Assembly (NCBI GenBank): GCA_003169845.1
Contig: PNAG01000017.1
Span: 1-64,000, forward strand
From: Candidatus Dormiibacterota bacterium
GTDB taxonomy: Bacteria > Chloroflexota > Dormibacteria > Dormibacterales > Dormibacteraceae
Direction of reading: 5' to 3'
DNA: 64,000 nt
The notes beneath the pieces are model-generated. The model did not search any database and was not told the DNA's origin. It worked only from the letters and a program-made list of their open reading frames with translations. How positions within the stretch are numbered: the first letter of the stretch is position 1; every line of letters begins with the position of its first letter. Position numbers and translations under genes: made by a program. Shown here piece by piece: positions 10,301-17,221 of this stretch.

Positions 10301-10857
10301 TCGCGGGCACGGTGTCCATCACGTATTACGACTCGAGCGGCACCCCCACTGTGACCAGTCATCCGATCGCGGCCAACGGCTATGTCGGCGTCTACCAGCC
10401 CAACGACCTCACCGTCACAGGTCCCTACACAGCGAAGATCACGAGCACGGTGGCGGTGGCCGCCATCGTCAACGAGGTGGCGCCCTCGGCCAATCCGGCG
10501 GTGCAGCAGTCGACCGCCTACAACACCTTCGCCGCGGGCAGCTCGAGCCTGCACCTGCCCCTGGTGGAAAGCGCGGGCTCGGACGGCTGGAGCACCGGTG
10601 AGGGGATCATGAACACCGGACTCGCAAGCACCGCCGTCACCGTCAACTACTACGACACGGCGTCCGGCGCGCCCGTCGGCACACCACAGACACAAACGCT
10701 CGCGCCACACGCCTTCTGGGGTCTGTTCCAACCCACCGGCGGCCTTCCCAGCGGCGCCAGGGCGACGGCCGTGATCAACACGTCATCCGGCGGCCAGGTG
10801 GCGGTGATCTGCAACGAGTCCAACGCCACCTCATTCATGAGCTACAACGCCCAGTAG
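7309..10857 (+). CDS. Large secreted repeat protein with Ig-like domain
   Basis: 1182 residues with a Sec signal peptide ending in AHA. Residues about 40-650 hold 14 imperfect repeats of about 43-46 residues built on SCPSTTLCVA-D--GNVVTSTNP, each with a Cys pair, probably forming a beta-propeller-like surface. A bacterial Ig-like domain follows (about 655-740; NPVTYTASVSP, GTVAFTD). Four repeats of about 110 residues then carry NAYGGYTTG-G--N and V-YYD--G motifs. There is no LPxTG or membrane anchor, so it should be released or held by non-covalent contacts. GGAG lies seven bases before the ATG. The gene sits inside the accretion module; the role is unknown, with adhesion or surface coating only a guess. 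Confidence 0.85.
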   Translation: MVKRGRGLFSGLLVVAGLTLLAPVAHAGVSPLTWAPPVQIDHQPPYSGNSITAVSCPTSTFCVAADFNGDVVTSSNPTSGATSWTVQTTQALSGYDGVSCVGTSLCVIVDAGGGVTTSTNPASATPAWSQAAPVDVNNFLNGVSCVSTTFCVAADSSGNVVISTNPTGGVPAWAVTNVDGGQSIVSMSCASTALCVGGDLAGDVVASTNPTGGAGAWTVSIVDSTHQVAGMSCPSTTLCVGVDNAGNVLTSSAPAGGAGAWTVTNVDTTNVLTAVSCNTLCAAVDASRNVVTSSNPPSGPWTVTALGSGPQLNAISCPTGLCVAGDTRGAVVTSTNPTGGAGAWTPTTVDGNDVLNAVSCASSALCVAGDASGNLFTSTNPTGGAPAWTRAYLSMGAIRGGSVSCPTATFCAVAAGFGNVLTSTNPTAGAAAWTSTHADTFPIRGISCPTTTLCVAVDSAGNAVVSTNPTGGAAAWSVFSLESSHLVFAVSCTVSAVCVAVDIQGNVIVSSNPTGGAGAWSVFNVDGSNPMFDVSCAGSGLCAAGDGSGNIVTSTNPTSGASWSVAAAADAGASLDGMSCPSSALCVATDSIGNAVVSTNPTGGAAAWNVTHIDGSTNGFLYGVSCPTTLLCVVVDQATGSVITGTGGSMSTLTTLGSSANPANTGNPVTYTASVSPIPDGGTVAFTDNSTTLSGCGAVAVNITTGQATCTTTYSSTGSHSIVANYSGDVNFAASSGGPFTQIVHTTLPAQAVLPAMANNAYGGYTTVIEVQNIGTVPANVDVGYFDGSGSLVGSGDSISALPAHATWTVRQDNGHSFASGGAGSAVVSSSQPVAAFVNEFAPGGTDATSYTGINSATDTGTTLYAPAIARNAYGGYTTGIGLINFSGAVTNITVTYRDANGAIVKTQSVPSVPAGAYQGLYSGDATLALPDGFAGTATITSSAGALAAIVNETGPGGQFSSYDATPTGSTTLYAPAALDNAYGGYNTGLGIVNTTGVAGTVSITYYDSSGTPTVTSHPIAANGYVGVYQPNDLTVTGPYTAKITSTVAVAAIVNEVAPSANPAVQQSTAYNTFAAGSSSLHLPLVESAGSDGWSTGEGIMNTGLASTAVTVNYYDTASGAPVGTPQTQTLAPHAFWGLFQPTGGLPSGARATAVINTSSGGQVAVICNESNATSFMSYNAQ

Positions 10858-10860
10858 CCG

Positions 10861-11067
10861 CCCTCAACCCCCACCCTCCGCGACTCGGAGGTCCCCGGCA
10901 AACGACCCGTCGCGATCGGAATACAGCGCCACTCTCATCAGTGGTGGGCCGCGGTGCAGACCTGGATCGACGACTACAAGCGCGAGCGTCCGCACCTGAC
11001 GCTCAGCTACCGCACCCCGTCAGAGCTCCGCGCCGCGGCCCTGACACCAACGCGATCCGCAGCCTGA
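10861..11067 (+). pseudogene. IS3-type transposase remnant (C-terminal end)
   Basis: In one plus-strand frame, ending at the TGA at 11065-11067, the translation includes WIDDYKRERPH, then LSYRTPSEL, the hallmark end of the rve integrase core in IS3/IS2-family OrfB transposases. Only about 45 recognisable codons remain, with no start, DDE triad or terminal inverted repeats visible. A decayed insertion sequence. Confidence 0.7.
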
Positions 11068-11146
11068 TGTGTGAACGGCAGGAGGGGTCATTACGAAGCC
11101 TTACCTGAAGGCCGAAATTTCCAATTTGTAGCGCAGAGCCTCTAGC

Positions 11147-12352
11147 TTGCTTTTCTGCAACCGCTGGAGAAATTCGGCCAAATCGGCGGCTATGTTGTTC
11201 AGGTCCGCGAGGTCTCAACAGCTTGTCTCGCCAGCTTGGGCTGAGCGAGGCACCCAATCGAAGCCGGTCTATGCACTGGGCCATGCGTCGCCTCGTGACA
11301 CAGCCTTGAATCTGGACCGTATTCAGGCGGTTGATAACGACACGCTGCGAGACCATGGCCACGGTGTGTTGGCGAAGGCCGGCCGTCTGACGGTTGCGGA
11401 TTGGCTCAACAGTTGGCTGCGCGCGAAGGAGACTGGCTCGAAAACGATTCGGCCGCGCACTATCGAGCACTACCGGCTGATCGTCGAGAAGCACCTCACC
11501 CCCGCGATCGGTCAGAAGCCTCTCGCCAAGCTGACGCCCACCGACATCGAGAGAATGCTCGGCGAGCAGCTGAGGGCAGGCCTTGCTCCGCGGTCGGTCC
11601 ACCACATCAGAGCCGTGCTCAGGAACGCGCTCCAGCGCGCGATGCGTGACGAAAAGGTGAGCCGGAACGTCGCGAGTCTGGCCGAGGCGCCGAGCGTCCC
11701 TCAGCCAAATCGGGACGCGGTTACAGCCTTTGCGGAGCAGGCTGGAGTCTTCCTACATGCCGTCGAAAGCGATCGCCTTTCCGCCATGTACGTGCTTACG
11801 CTCGCGTTGGGCCTTCGTCTCGGCGAGGTCACCGGCCTCCGGTGGTCAGACATCGACCTCGATGCTGCGATCCTCCGCGTAACGCGGTCTCTCCAGTGGA
11901 TCAGGCCCCGCGGTGAAAAGGCGGCCGCGCCCCATCTGATGGACCCGAAGACCAATGAGTCGAGGCGGGCGGTCGAACTGTCCGCTCCGCTTGTCGATGC
12001 TCTGCGCCAACACCGCACCTCGTGGCGCGACGAGAAGCTCGCCGGACGACAGCCGCTCAACGAATTCGACCTCGTCTTCACCGGGCCTTCCGGCGAGCCA
12101 TTGAACCCCGCCACGGTCAGCAGAGAGCTGCGGGCCATTCTCGGGCGGGCGGGATTACCACGGATCCGCTTTCACGACCTGCGCCACGCGAATGCTTCGC
12201 TGATGCTGACTGCTCACGTACCGATGGAGATGCTGTCGAAGTTGCTCGGGCACAGTAACGCGACGACAACCCGGAACATATATGCCCACGTGCTACAGCC
12301 GCTGCGTGAGGAGGCCAAGCGAGCGCAGGCAGGGATTCTCGCCCGGATCTAA
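11147..12352 (+). CDS. Tyrosine recombinase, N terminus replaced
   Basis: A phage-type integrase. From about residue 75 there is a SAM-like core-binding domain (TVADWLNSWL, TIEHYRLIVEKHL) and then a full catalytic domain with Arg in GLRLGEVTGLRW, the HDLRHANA box, LLGHSNATTTRNIYAHV and the nucleophilic Tyr. The first 70 residues do not resemble the usual AP2-like arm-binding domain of this family, so the 5' end seems replaced or lost; a GTG at 11366 is an alternative start. It points toward the tRNA-Leu fragment at 13245 and probably mobilised an earlier element. Activity is doubtful without arm binding. Confidence 0.8.
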   Translation: MLFCNRWRNSAKSAAMLFRSARSQQLVSPAWAERGTQSKPVYALGHASPRDTALNLDRIQAVDNDTLRDHGHGVLAKAGRLTVADWLNSWLRAKETGSKTIRPRTIEHYRLIVEKHLTPAIGQKPLAKLTPTDIERMLGEQLRAGLAPRSVHHIRAVLRNALQRAMRDEKVSRNVASLAEAPSVPQPNRDAVTAFAEQAGVFLHAVESDRLSAMYVLTLALGLRLGEVTGLRWSDIDLDAAILRVTRSLQWIRPRGEKAAAPHLMDPKTNESRRAVELSAPLVDALRQHRTSWRDEKLAGRQPLNEFDLVFTGPSGEPLNPATVSRELRAILGRAGLPRIRFHDLRHANASLMLTAHVPMEMLSKLLGHSNATTTRNIYAHVLQPLREEAKRAQAGILARI

Positions 12353-12363
12353 AGTTCGCGGAG

Positions 12364-12711
12364 TCAGGACTGGTTGGCGTCTAGCCAAATAATTCGGCTC
12401 ACCCAAATCCACGGGTGATCGCCGAGAACCTGGTATTCCGCCAACCCATCGTCGAAGGGCGCTGTGAATGTTGCCGGAGCATCTTTCGACGCGACGATAG
12501 CCAGCGATTGATCATTCGGTTTACGGCTCAGCCGCTCCATCACGGTGTAGAACTCTTCCACTACCTCCGGATCGGCCTTTTCGAGCTCACGCTTCACGCG
12601 CTCTTCGTAGTGGAGCCCGCGACGGAATGTGCCGCTCAGCGGCGGGTTAGCTGGCGCGCCGGCGGGAGATCTCGTCGCGGAGCTCGTCGACAGTCTGGGT
12701 CGCAGCCTCAC
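12364..12711 (-). CDS. Small protein, possible toxin of a toxin/antitoxin-like pair
   Basis: The conserved-looking part starts near RGLHYEERVKRELEKAD and ends with WIWVSRIIWLDANQS, about 85 residues. The only ATG (12711) lies inside the upstream gene, so the true start could be a rare codon near the end of that gene. The compact size, charged helix and aromatic C terminus resemble small RNase or inhibitor toxins, but I cannot name a family. Its upstream partner overlaps it on the same strand. Confidence 0.5.
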   Translation of the reverse strand: MRLRPRLSTSSATRSPAGAPANPPLSGTFRRGLHYEERVKRELEKADPEVVEEFYTVMERLSRKPNDQSLAIVASKDAPATFTAPFDDGLAEYQVLGDHPWIWVSRIIWLDANQS

Positions 12712-12985
12712 CGGGGATCCGGCCTTCAGCTCTGTCAGTTGCTTCGCTGGTCAGACGTGCGTGGTCTGGGTCTCGGCGCAGCAGAGTTGTCCGGTACCAA
12801 GCCTCGAGTACTCGGTAGACAGGCACTAGGTCATCCTTCGCGCGCGATTGCTCCAAGGCCTCGATGAATTCGGTGGCCAACTTCCGAAGGTCGTCCTCGC
12901 CGAGCTCCTCGAACATGCGATCCATCGCGTGCTCGGATGCAGGGAAAACAAACTCACGCGGGCGACGTATGCTCGCGACAGCCAT
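12647..12985 (-). CDS. Small charged protein upstream of a toxin-like gene
   Basis: 112 residues, rich in Glu/Arg, predicted almost all helical (DRMFEELGEDDLRKLATEFIEALEQSRAKDDL). It ends inside the open frame of the next gene at 12711-12364, the tight coupling typical of antitoxin-toxin operons. No DNA-binding motif is obvious. Function unknown; a TA role is inferred from arrangement alone. Confidence 0.5.
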   Translation of the reverse strand: MAVASIRRPREFVFPASEHAMDRMFEELGEDDLRKLATEFIEALEQSRAKDDLVPVYRVLEAWYRTTLLRRDPDHARLTSEATDRAEGRIPGEAATQTVDELRDEISRRRAS

Positions 12986-13244
12986 TTCAGCCGCCTAACT
13001 CGGTCTCCTGGAACGCAAGACTGGGCGCATCGTGAATGGATGTAACGGAGAAGTCAAGCCGAACCTGTGCGGGGCCCCCACCCTGTCCATAGTAGTCAAA
13101 CGCCTGCCGTGGTGTCGGTACGGGTCCCGCACGAGGGTGAGTCGACTCCACCTCAGGCATCTTGGCTGTACCTAGGCTCTACTACAGGCACCGGCGCCCA
13201 CTAATGACCCAGGCGACGCGGAGCCCATTTGAATACAAAACCGC

Positions 13245-13299
13245 TGGTGCCGAGAGCGGGAGTCGAACCCGCACGTCCTTGCGGACATCGGTTTTTGAG
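13245..13299 (-). repeat. attachment site: exact 3' fragment of tRNA-Leu(CAA)
   Basis: 55 bases identical to positions 36734-36788, covering CCA, T arm, variable arm and anticodon stem-loop up to the anticodon. Similarity stops just past that point. It is the distal end of the element whose other end is the intact tRNA gene and its integrase. The surrounding 12986-13244 and 13300-13524 contain no gene I can support. Confidence 0.9.
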
Positions 13300-13524
13300 C
13301 CCGAGCGTGGCTTATTGAATTCAGATCCGGTCCTTTTCGGCCTAAGCGCAGCGGTCTAAACACTTTTGCAGGGCCTTGTTTTGGTCCCCTGCATCGGTTT
13401 TTCGGCCAATGCTCTCAGGCTGGGCCTTCTCCACAACGGTCCCAAAGACCGTTGGACATCACCCGGACGGCGACATCAATGGCAGGTTATCACCTGGCAA
13501 GCCAGATGAGCGCTCCAAGGCGAG

Positions 13525-13570
13525 TGGTCGGGGGCCCGGGATTTGAACCCGGGGCCTCACGGTCCCGAAC
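13525..13570 (-). repeat. tRNA-Pro(CGG) 3' half, inverted copy 1
   Basis: Reads on the minus strand as the anticodon loop TTCGGGA, then the variable and T arms and a CGACCA end. It is a perfect 46-bp inverted match of 16902-16947. The 5' half of the tRNA is absent. This is a second kind of attachment remnant within the island. The bases 13571-13737 hold only the leader of the next gene. Confidence 0.85.
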
Positions 13571-13737
13571 TCTGACTGCGATCGTGCACGGCGTGCCACT
13601 ACGTGTCGTTCTGTACTCGGAACTGCCAGTCGACGCCCAGTTTCATGCCGCCACGTGTCGACGCCGTTACTGTAGTAAACGCACCGGCGACATCCCGCCA
13701 CGTGGCTCAGCGGTACGGTTCAGGGTAGGCTCGGAGC

Positions 13738-15093
13738 GTGAGTCATTCGGTGCCACCTGCCGTAACCCAGACAGTTCTCGTCCCCGATACCAGCTTCTGG
13801 ATCCAGGCCACGGATCCACTCGGAACCTTCCCCTACTCTGGTGTCGTCGGCACAAGCGACTTTGTCATCGCCGTGCCCTTTGCCGTGCTCGAGGAACTTG
13901 ATGGAAGGATCAAGTCCGGGACTAAGGCCCAACGCTTCAAAGGCCGTCGGCTCCGTGCGCAGCTCCTCGCCGTCATTGAAAACGGCACCGATCATGCCGG
14001 CCATACTTCAGGGCAAACTTCCAATGGCCTCACCGTCTGGCTCATGGCAGCGGGACCTGATGACGACACCGGCAAGGTTCCTGATGCTCGGATTGTTCAG
14101 GCAGCGCACAACCTGTCCGACGATGGTCTATCGGCGCTGATCCTGACCCGCGACGGCCATATGATTCTCCGCGCGAAGAGTGCAGGTGTTCCCGCAAAGC
14201 TGATTCCCGACCAGTTGTGTGACGAGGATGAGGATGAGCCCCTTGAGAAGAGCGTTCACGACCTCAATCGTCGGCTCGCTAAGGTGGAAGCGCCCGATCT
14301 GCTGAGAATCCAATTGCTGTACGACTCGATTTATCCCCGCGCAAAGGAACTCCAGCTCACTCATGTGACGGGTGTTGATGAAAGCTTCATTGATCGACTC
14401 CACAAAGACGTCCTGGCTTCTTTGCGCATCGAGGAACAGAGCGATGAATACTCCAGCCGTCTACGCGGGTATGCGGAGGCGGTGTTGATCCATTTGGTCA
14501 AGCGCGCAAAGTACGAACAAGCCTACGATGCCTCTGCCCTGGTGCGGTTCCGCGTTGTGAACCAAAGTTCGCAGCTCGTCAACTTCGCCGCGTTGATTAT
14601 CAAGGCCAGCGATAACGTGAGCTTTGAGCGCCCCGCGGATTTGGAAGCGGCACCACAACCGCCGGAGCCTCCGGAGGCAAGCTTCCTGGGCATGAGCGCG
14701 CTTCGACGGGCGGCACTGGCAGCTCGCATACCTTTTATCCCGGGCTTGGCTAGCGTCCGAGGTGTGCGGTCCCGTGACGAGCCAACCACATATGTGTATT
14801 CGGATGAAGTGCGAGTCAAGTTCGACGAACCGCTCCGTCCCGATTACCCGACCTGGGCAGCGGACATCTGGCTATTCGTCCCTTGGGGCTCAACGGCCTC
14901 CACGGTGGATCTCAAGTGGGTTCTCCATCCGGGCCAGGGACGCCCCGTCTCAGGCACACTCAACTTGCCCCTAGTCTGGAAAACGCGTCCCTGGGAGGTG
15001 CCTCGCCTCCCTGCCGCCGATGACTCGGAGTGGAAACCAGGGCCATCCGCCGGCCGCCGTGATCTCTACGAAGCATCGACTCGCCAGGCCTAA
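13738..15093 (+). CDS. PIN-domain protein (PhoH/YlaK-type PIN)
   Basis: 451 residues from a GTG. The N-terminal about 170 residues form a PIN RNase-like domain: VPDTSFW with the first acidic residue near residue 17, VLEELDGRIKSG near 46-57, later acidic residues around KVPDARI, and TRDGHMILRAKSAGVPA at the end, the pattern of PIN domains found in front of PhoH ATPases. Here the ATPase is missing; the remaining about 280 residues are a charged helical region and a beta-rich C-terminal domain I do not recognise. PIN domains cut RNA with Mg2+. It lies between inverted tRNA-Pro fragments with small unknown genes, suggesting a cargo or defence role. Confidence 0.72.
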   Translation: MSHSVPPAVTQTVLVPDTSFWIQATDPLGTFPYSGVVGTSDFVIAVPFAVLEELDGRIKSGTKAQRFKGRRLRAQLLAVIENGTDHAGHTSGQTSNGLTVWLMAAGPDDDTGKVPDARIVQAAHNLSDDGLSALILTRDGHMILRAKSAGVPAKLIPDQLCDEDEDEPLEKSVHDLNRRLAKVEAPDLLRIQLLYDSIYPRAKELQLTHVTGVDESFIDRLHKDVLASLRIEEQSDEYSSRLRGYAEAVLIHLVKRAKYEQAYDASALVRFRVVNQSSQLVNFAALIIKASDNVSFERPADLEAAPQPPEPPEASFLGMSALRRAALAARIPFIPGLASVRGVRSRDEPTTYVYSDEVRVKFDEPLRPDYPTWAADIWLFVPWGSTASTVDLKWVLHPGQGRPVSGTLNLPLVWKTRPWEVPRLPAADDSEWKPGPSAGRRDLYEASTRQA

Positions 15094-15226
15094 GGGAGCG
15101 GCACTTGTCGACAATTGGACCCTAGCCCGCTTGTACTGCGGCCGCAGAATAGGGCTCGGCCGCAGGACTGTCGCGCTTGTCGGCCGCTGTCGCGCAAGAG
15201 GTCCGGAAGCCAGGTAGGCTGCCACC

Positions 15227-15730
15227 GTGAGCTGGTACGACGACGAAGGCATGTACGACGTCGCTCAGATCTGCCTGAACGGGCACGTCACTAACGACGG
15301 GATCCAGCAGTTCCCTCAGGGCAACAAGAAGTTCTGCCCGAAGTGCGGCGAGGCGACGACCATCGCCTGCCCGAACTGTGGTCATCCGATCCGGGGCGAC
15401 TACATCTCGGACCTCGTGGTCGTCATGGGGCACCACTACAGGGCACCCGCCTACTGCGAGAACTGCGGGAAGCCGTACCCGTGGACTGAGCGCACGAAGA
15501 CGGCGGCGGAGCAACTGGCGAAACAGCTGCCTGGTCTGAGCGATGCCGAGAGAGGCGAGATCAGCGACAGCCTCGACGACCTTGTCACGGACACGCCCAA
15601 GTCGAAGCCTGCCGCGCTGAAGGTGAAGACCTTGCTGGCCAAGGCGGGTGGAGAGGCCGCCGGAATGCTTCGTGATCTGGTCGTCGCGGTCAGCAGCGAA
15701 GCCGTCAAGAAAGTCCTGCTGGGTCCTTAG
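15227..15730 (+). CDS. DUF2321-like zinc-ribbon protein, copy 1
   Basis: 167 residues from a GTG. The N-terminal half has one lone Cys (QICLNGHV) and three CxxC knuckles (CPKCG, CPNCG, CENCGKPYPWTE) that should hold two zinc ions. The C-terminal half is a helical segment ending in an amphipathic tail (GGEAAGMLRDLVVAVSSEAVKKVLL). A paralogue on the opposite strand at 18564-19043 keeps every Cys and the tail. I assign DUF2321 by motif resemblance. The molecular role is unknown; the tail could be a membrane-active or oligomerising helix. Confidence 0.65.
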   Translation: MSWYDDEGMYDVAQICLNGHVTNDGIQQFPQGNKKFCPKCGEATTIACPNCGHPIRGDYISDLVVVMGHHYRAPAYCENCGKPYPWTERTKTAAEQLAKQLPGLSDAERGEISDSLDDLVTDTPKSKPAALKVKTLLAKAGGEAAGMLRDLVVAVSSEAVKKVLLGP

Positions 15731-15769
15731 CCGGCCGACGCCCTCAGCCCGCGCGCCTACGATGGCGAG

Positions 15770-16033
15770 ATGAAAGAGCACGCAGCCATCCCGGTCCTCG
15801 TCCATACACCAGACCCCACCAAGTTCAAGGCCGTCGGACTCGCTCACGGCACGCAAAGCTGGCATGGAAGTTCGGGCGAAGGCGAGAACATCCTGATCGC
15901 GGTTGCCAACCTCGCCGAGACCGGAGCAGCGATGGGCGGCGAGGCGGTGGTGAACATGCGCCTGCAGGTAGTGGCCGACGGCGGAGGCGCGTTCACGGCC
16001 ATCGCATATGGCGACGCGATCCAGTGGAAGTGA
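15770..16033 (+). CDS. YbjQ-like small domain protein
   Basis: 87 residues. The C-terminal part (GGEAVVNMRLQVV, then AIAYGDAIQW) resembles the YbjQ/DUF74 family, in which a G-A-x-AVV--R strand is followed by an xAYGTAV motif; the N-terminal part is less clear. That family forms pentameric rings of unknown function. It follows the DUF2321-like gene by 39 bp in the same direction and could be co-transcribed. Confidence 0.5.
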   Translation: MKEHAAIPVLVHTPDPTKFKAVGLAHGTQSWHGSSGEGENILIAVANLAETGAAMGGEAVVNMRLQVVADGGGAFTAIAYGDAIQWK

Positions 16034-16117
16034 GTGCGACGCCACTGGATCCGCACCCCGATCTGACCCTGCCATCGTGAGCGCCGTCATCAGGCGGCCG
16101 CGGTAAGGGCGCTCAGC

Positions 16118-16561
16118 ATGCACTTTCCGACCTGGCTCGTCGGACCTCTCACCAAGATTGGGGAGATCGCTTACGACAGGCTCGGGGAAAGCGTTGGCAT
16201 CCGCGTCGAAAGCCGGCTCGGCTTCACTCAGTCGCGTTACGCGGACCCCCGCGACTACGTGCTGGTCACCGTCTACAACCGGACTGATAAACCGGAGTCG
16301 GTGCAGAGCGTCTTCCTGCTGTTCTCCCACAAGGCCGGTGCGCTGATCCTCCCGGTGCCCGTCGGTCCGTTCTTGCCACTGCCCCAGATCGTGACCAGGA
16401 CGCAGAACTACGTGTTCGGCTTCCCGCTCGACGACGTGCAGGCGCAGCTTCGTCACCAGCGCAAACAGCAGGGCAACCCGAAGCTGACCGTCAAAGCGGC
16501 CGGTGTTCACCTCGCGTCGGGACGAACGGTCACAGGCAAGGCCGAATTCAAACTCGACTGA
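16118..16561 (+). CDS. Hypothetical protein of the PIN/DUF2321 cargo block
   Basis: 147 residues with no signal peptide. The central region looks like an all-beta domain (DYVLVTVYNRTDKPESVQSVFLLF) of the kind seen in accessory binding modules. No family is recognised. It is the last gene before the second tRNA-Pro fragment and runs in the same direction as the three genes before it. Confidence 0.5.
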   Translation: MHFPTWLVGPLTKIGEIAYDRLGESVGIRVESRLGFTQSRYADPRDYVLVTVYNRTDKPESVQSVFLLFSHKAGALILPVPVGPFLPLPQIVTRTQNYVFGFPLDDVQAQLRHQRKQQGNPKLTVKAAGVHLASGRTVTGKAEFKLD

Positions 16562-16901
16562 CCCCCAGCGATGAGCCCGCCTGTGGGACAGGGACCATCA
16601 CGACTCGTGCACCGTCGCACGTGCTATCACGACGTGAAGTCATCAGTTGCGTCATCGGATGACACGCGCGTGCGACAGAGGTGTGGGGTTCAGAAACTCC
16701 GTCGAGTTCGATTCCGGATCTCAGCGTTGCCTTTTGTGCTCATCGTTCTGGCCGCAAGGACTTCGCCCAAGTCGTGGAGCAACGCGTGTAGCAACCCGGG
16801 CGACATCCACCGACACGTAGCGACACCTGGCGGACTGAAGCGGCGGACGCGGTGAACTCAAGCGGCCTCCGGCGGCTCGCTGCGATCCAAACGCTAATGC
16901 G

Positions 16902-16947
16902 GTTCGGGACCGTGAGGCCCCGGGTTCAAATCCCGGGCCCCCGACCA
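16902..16947 (+). repeat. tRNA-Pro(CGG) 3' half, inverted copy 2
   Basis: A 46-base perfect reverse complement of 13525-13570 carrying anticodon loop TTCGGGA, T arm and CCA. The upstream bases do not form a D arm or acceptor 5' strand, so it is not a functional tRNA. The wider gap 16562-17221 otherwise shows only a short tandem GATGTAGCAC pair near 17003-17023 and no gene. Confidence 0.85.
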
Positions 16948-17221
16948 ATTTCTGAACTCAAATCTATCCAACCGACATAGGTAACGTGACAACACGGCTG
17001 TATCGATGTAGCACGGATGTAGCACGTCAGACCCTAGCCCGATTCCGCGATTGCGCCGTGTCAGACCGCGGCGTCGGAATTGGTTTGGGCTTCTCCGCGG
17101 CCCCGCGCACGAGAACCGCAGTACTCGGCCATGCGATGGAGTGATGAGGTACTAACAGATTGCCCGCCCCGCTGGGGCCGATTAGGAGAGCGAGCGCGAT
17201 ACCCTTTCGAGGGTCGCAGCA

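Noticed and set aside
15122-16510. Long minus-strand frame across the DUF2321-like and following genes
   Set aside because: Composition is Arg/Ala/Asp-rich without motifs, and the plus-strand genes carry clear zinc sites and proper starts.
16860-16947. Complete tRNA-Pro gene
   Set aside because: The anticodon stem can be drawn, but no D arm or matching 5' acceptor strand is present; only the 3' half is real.
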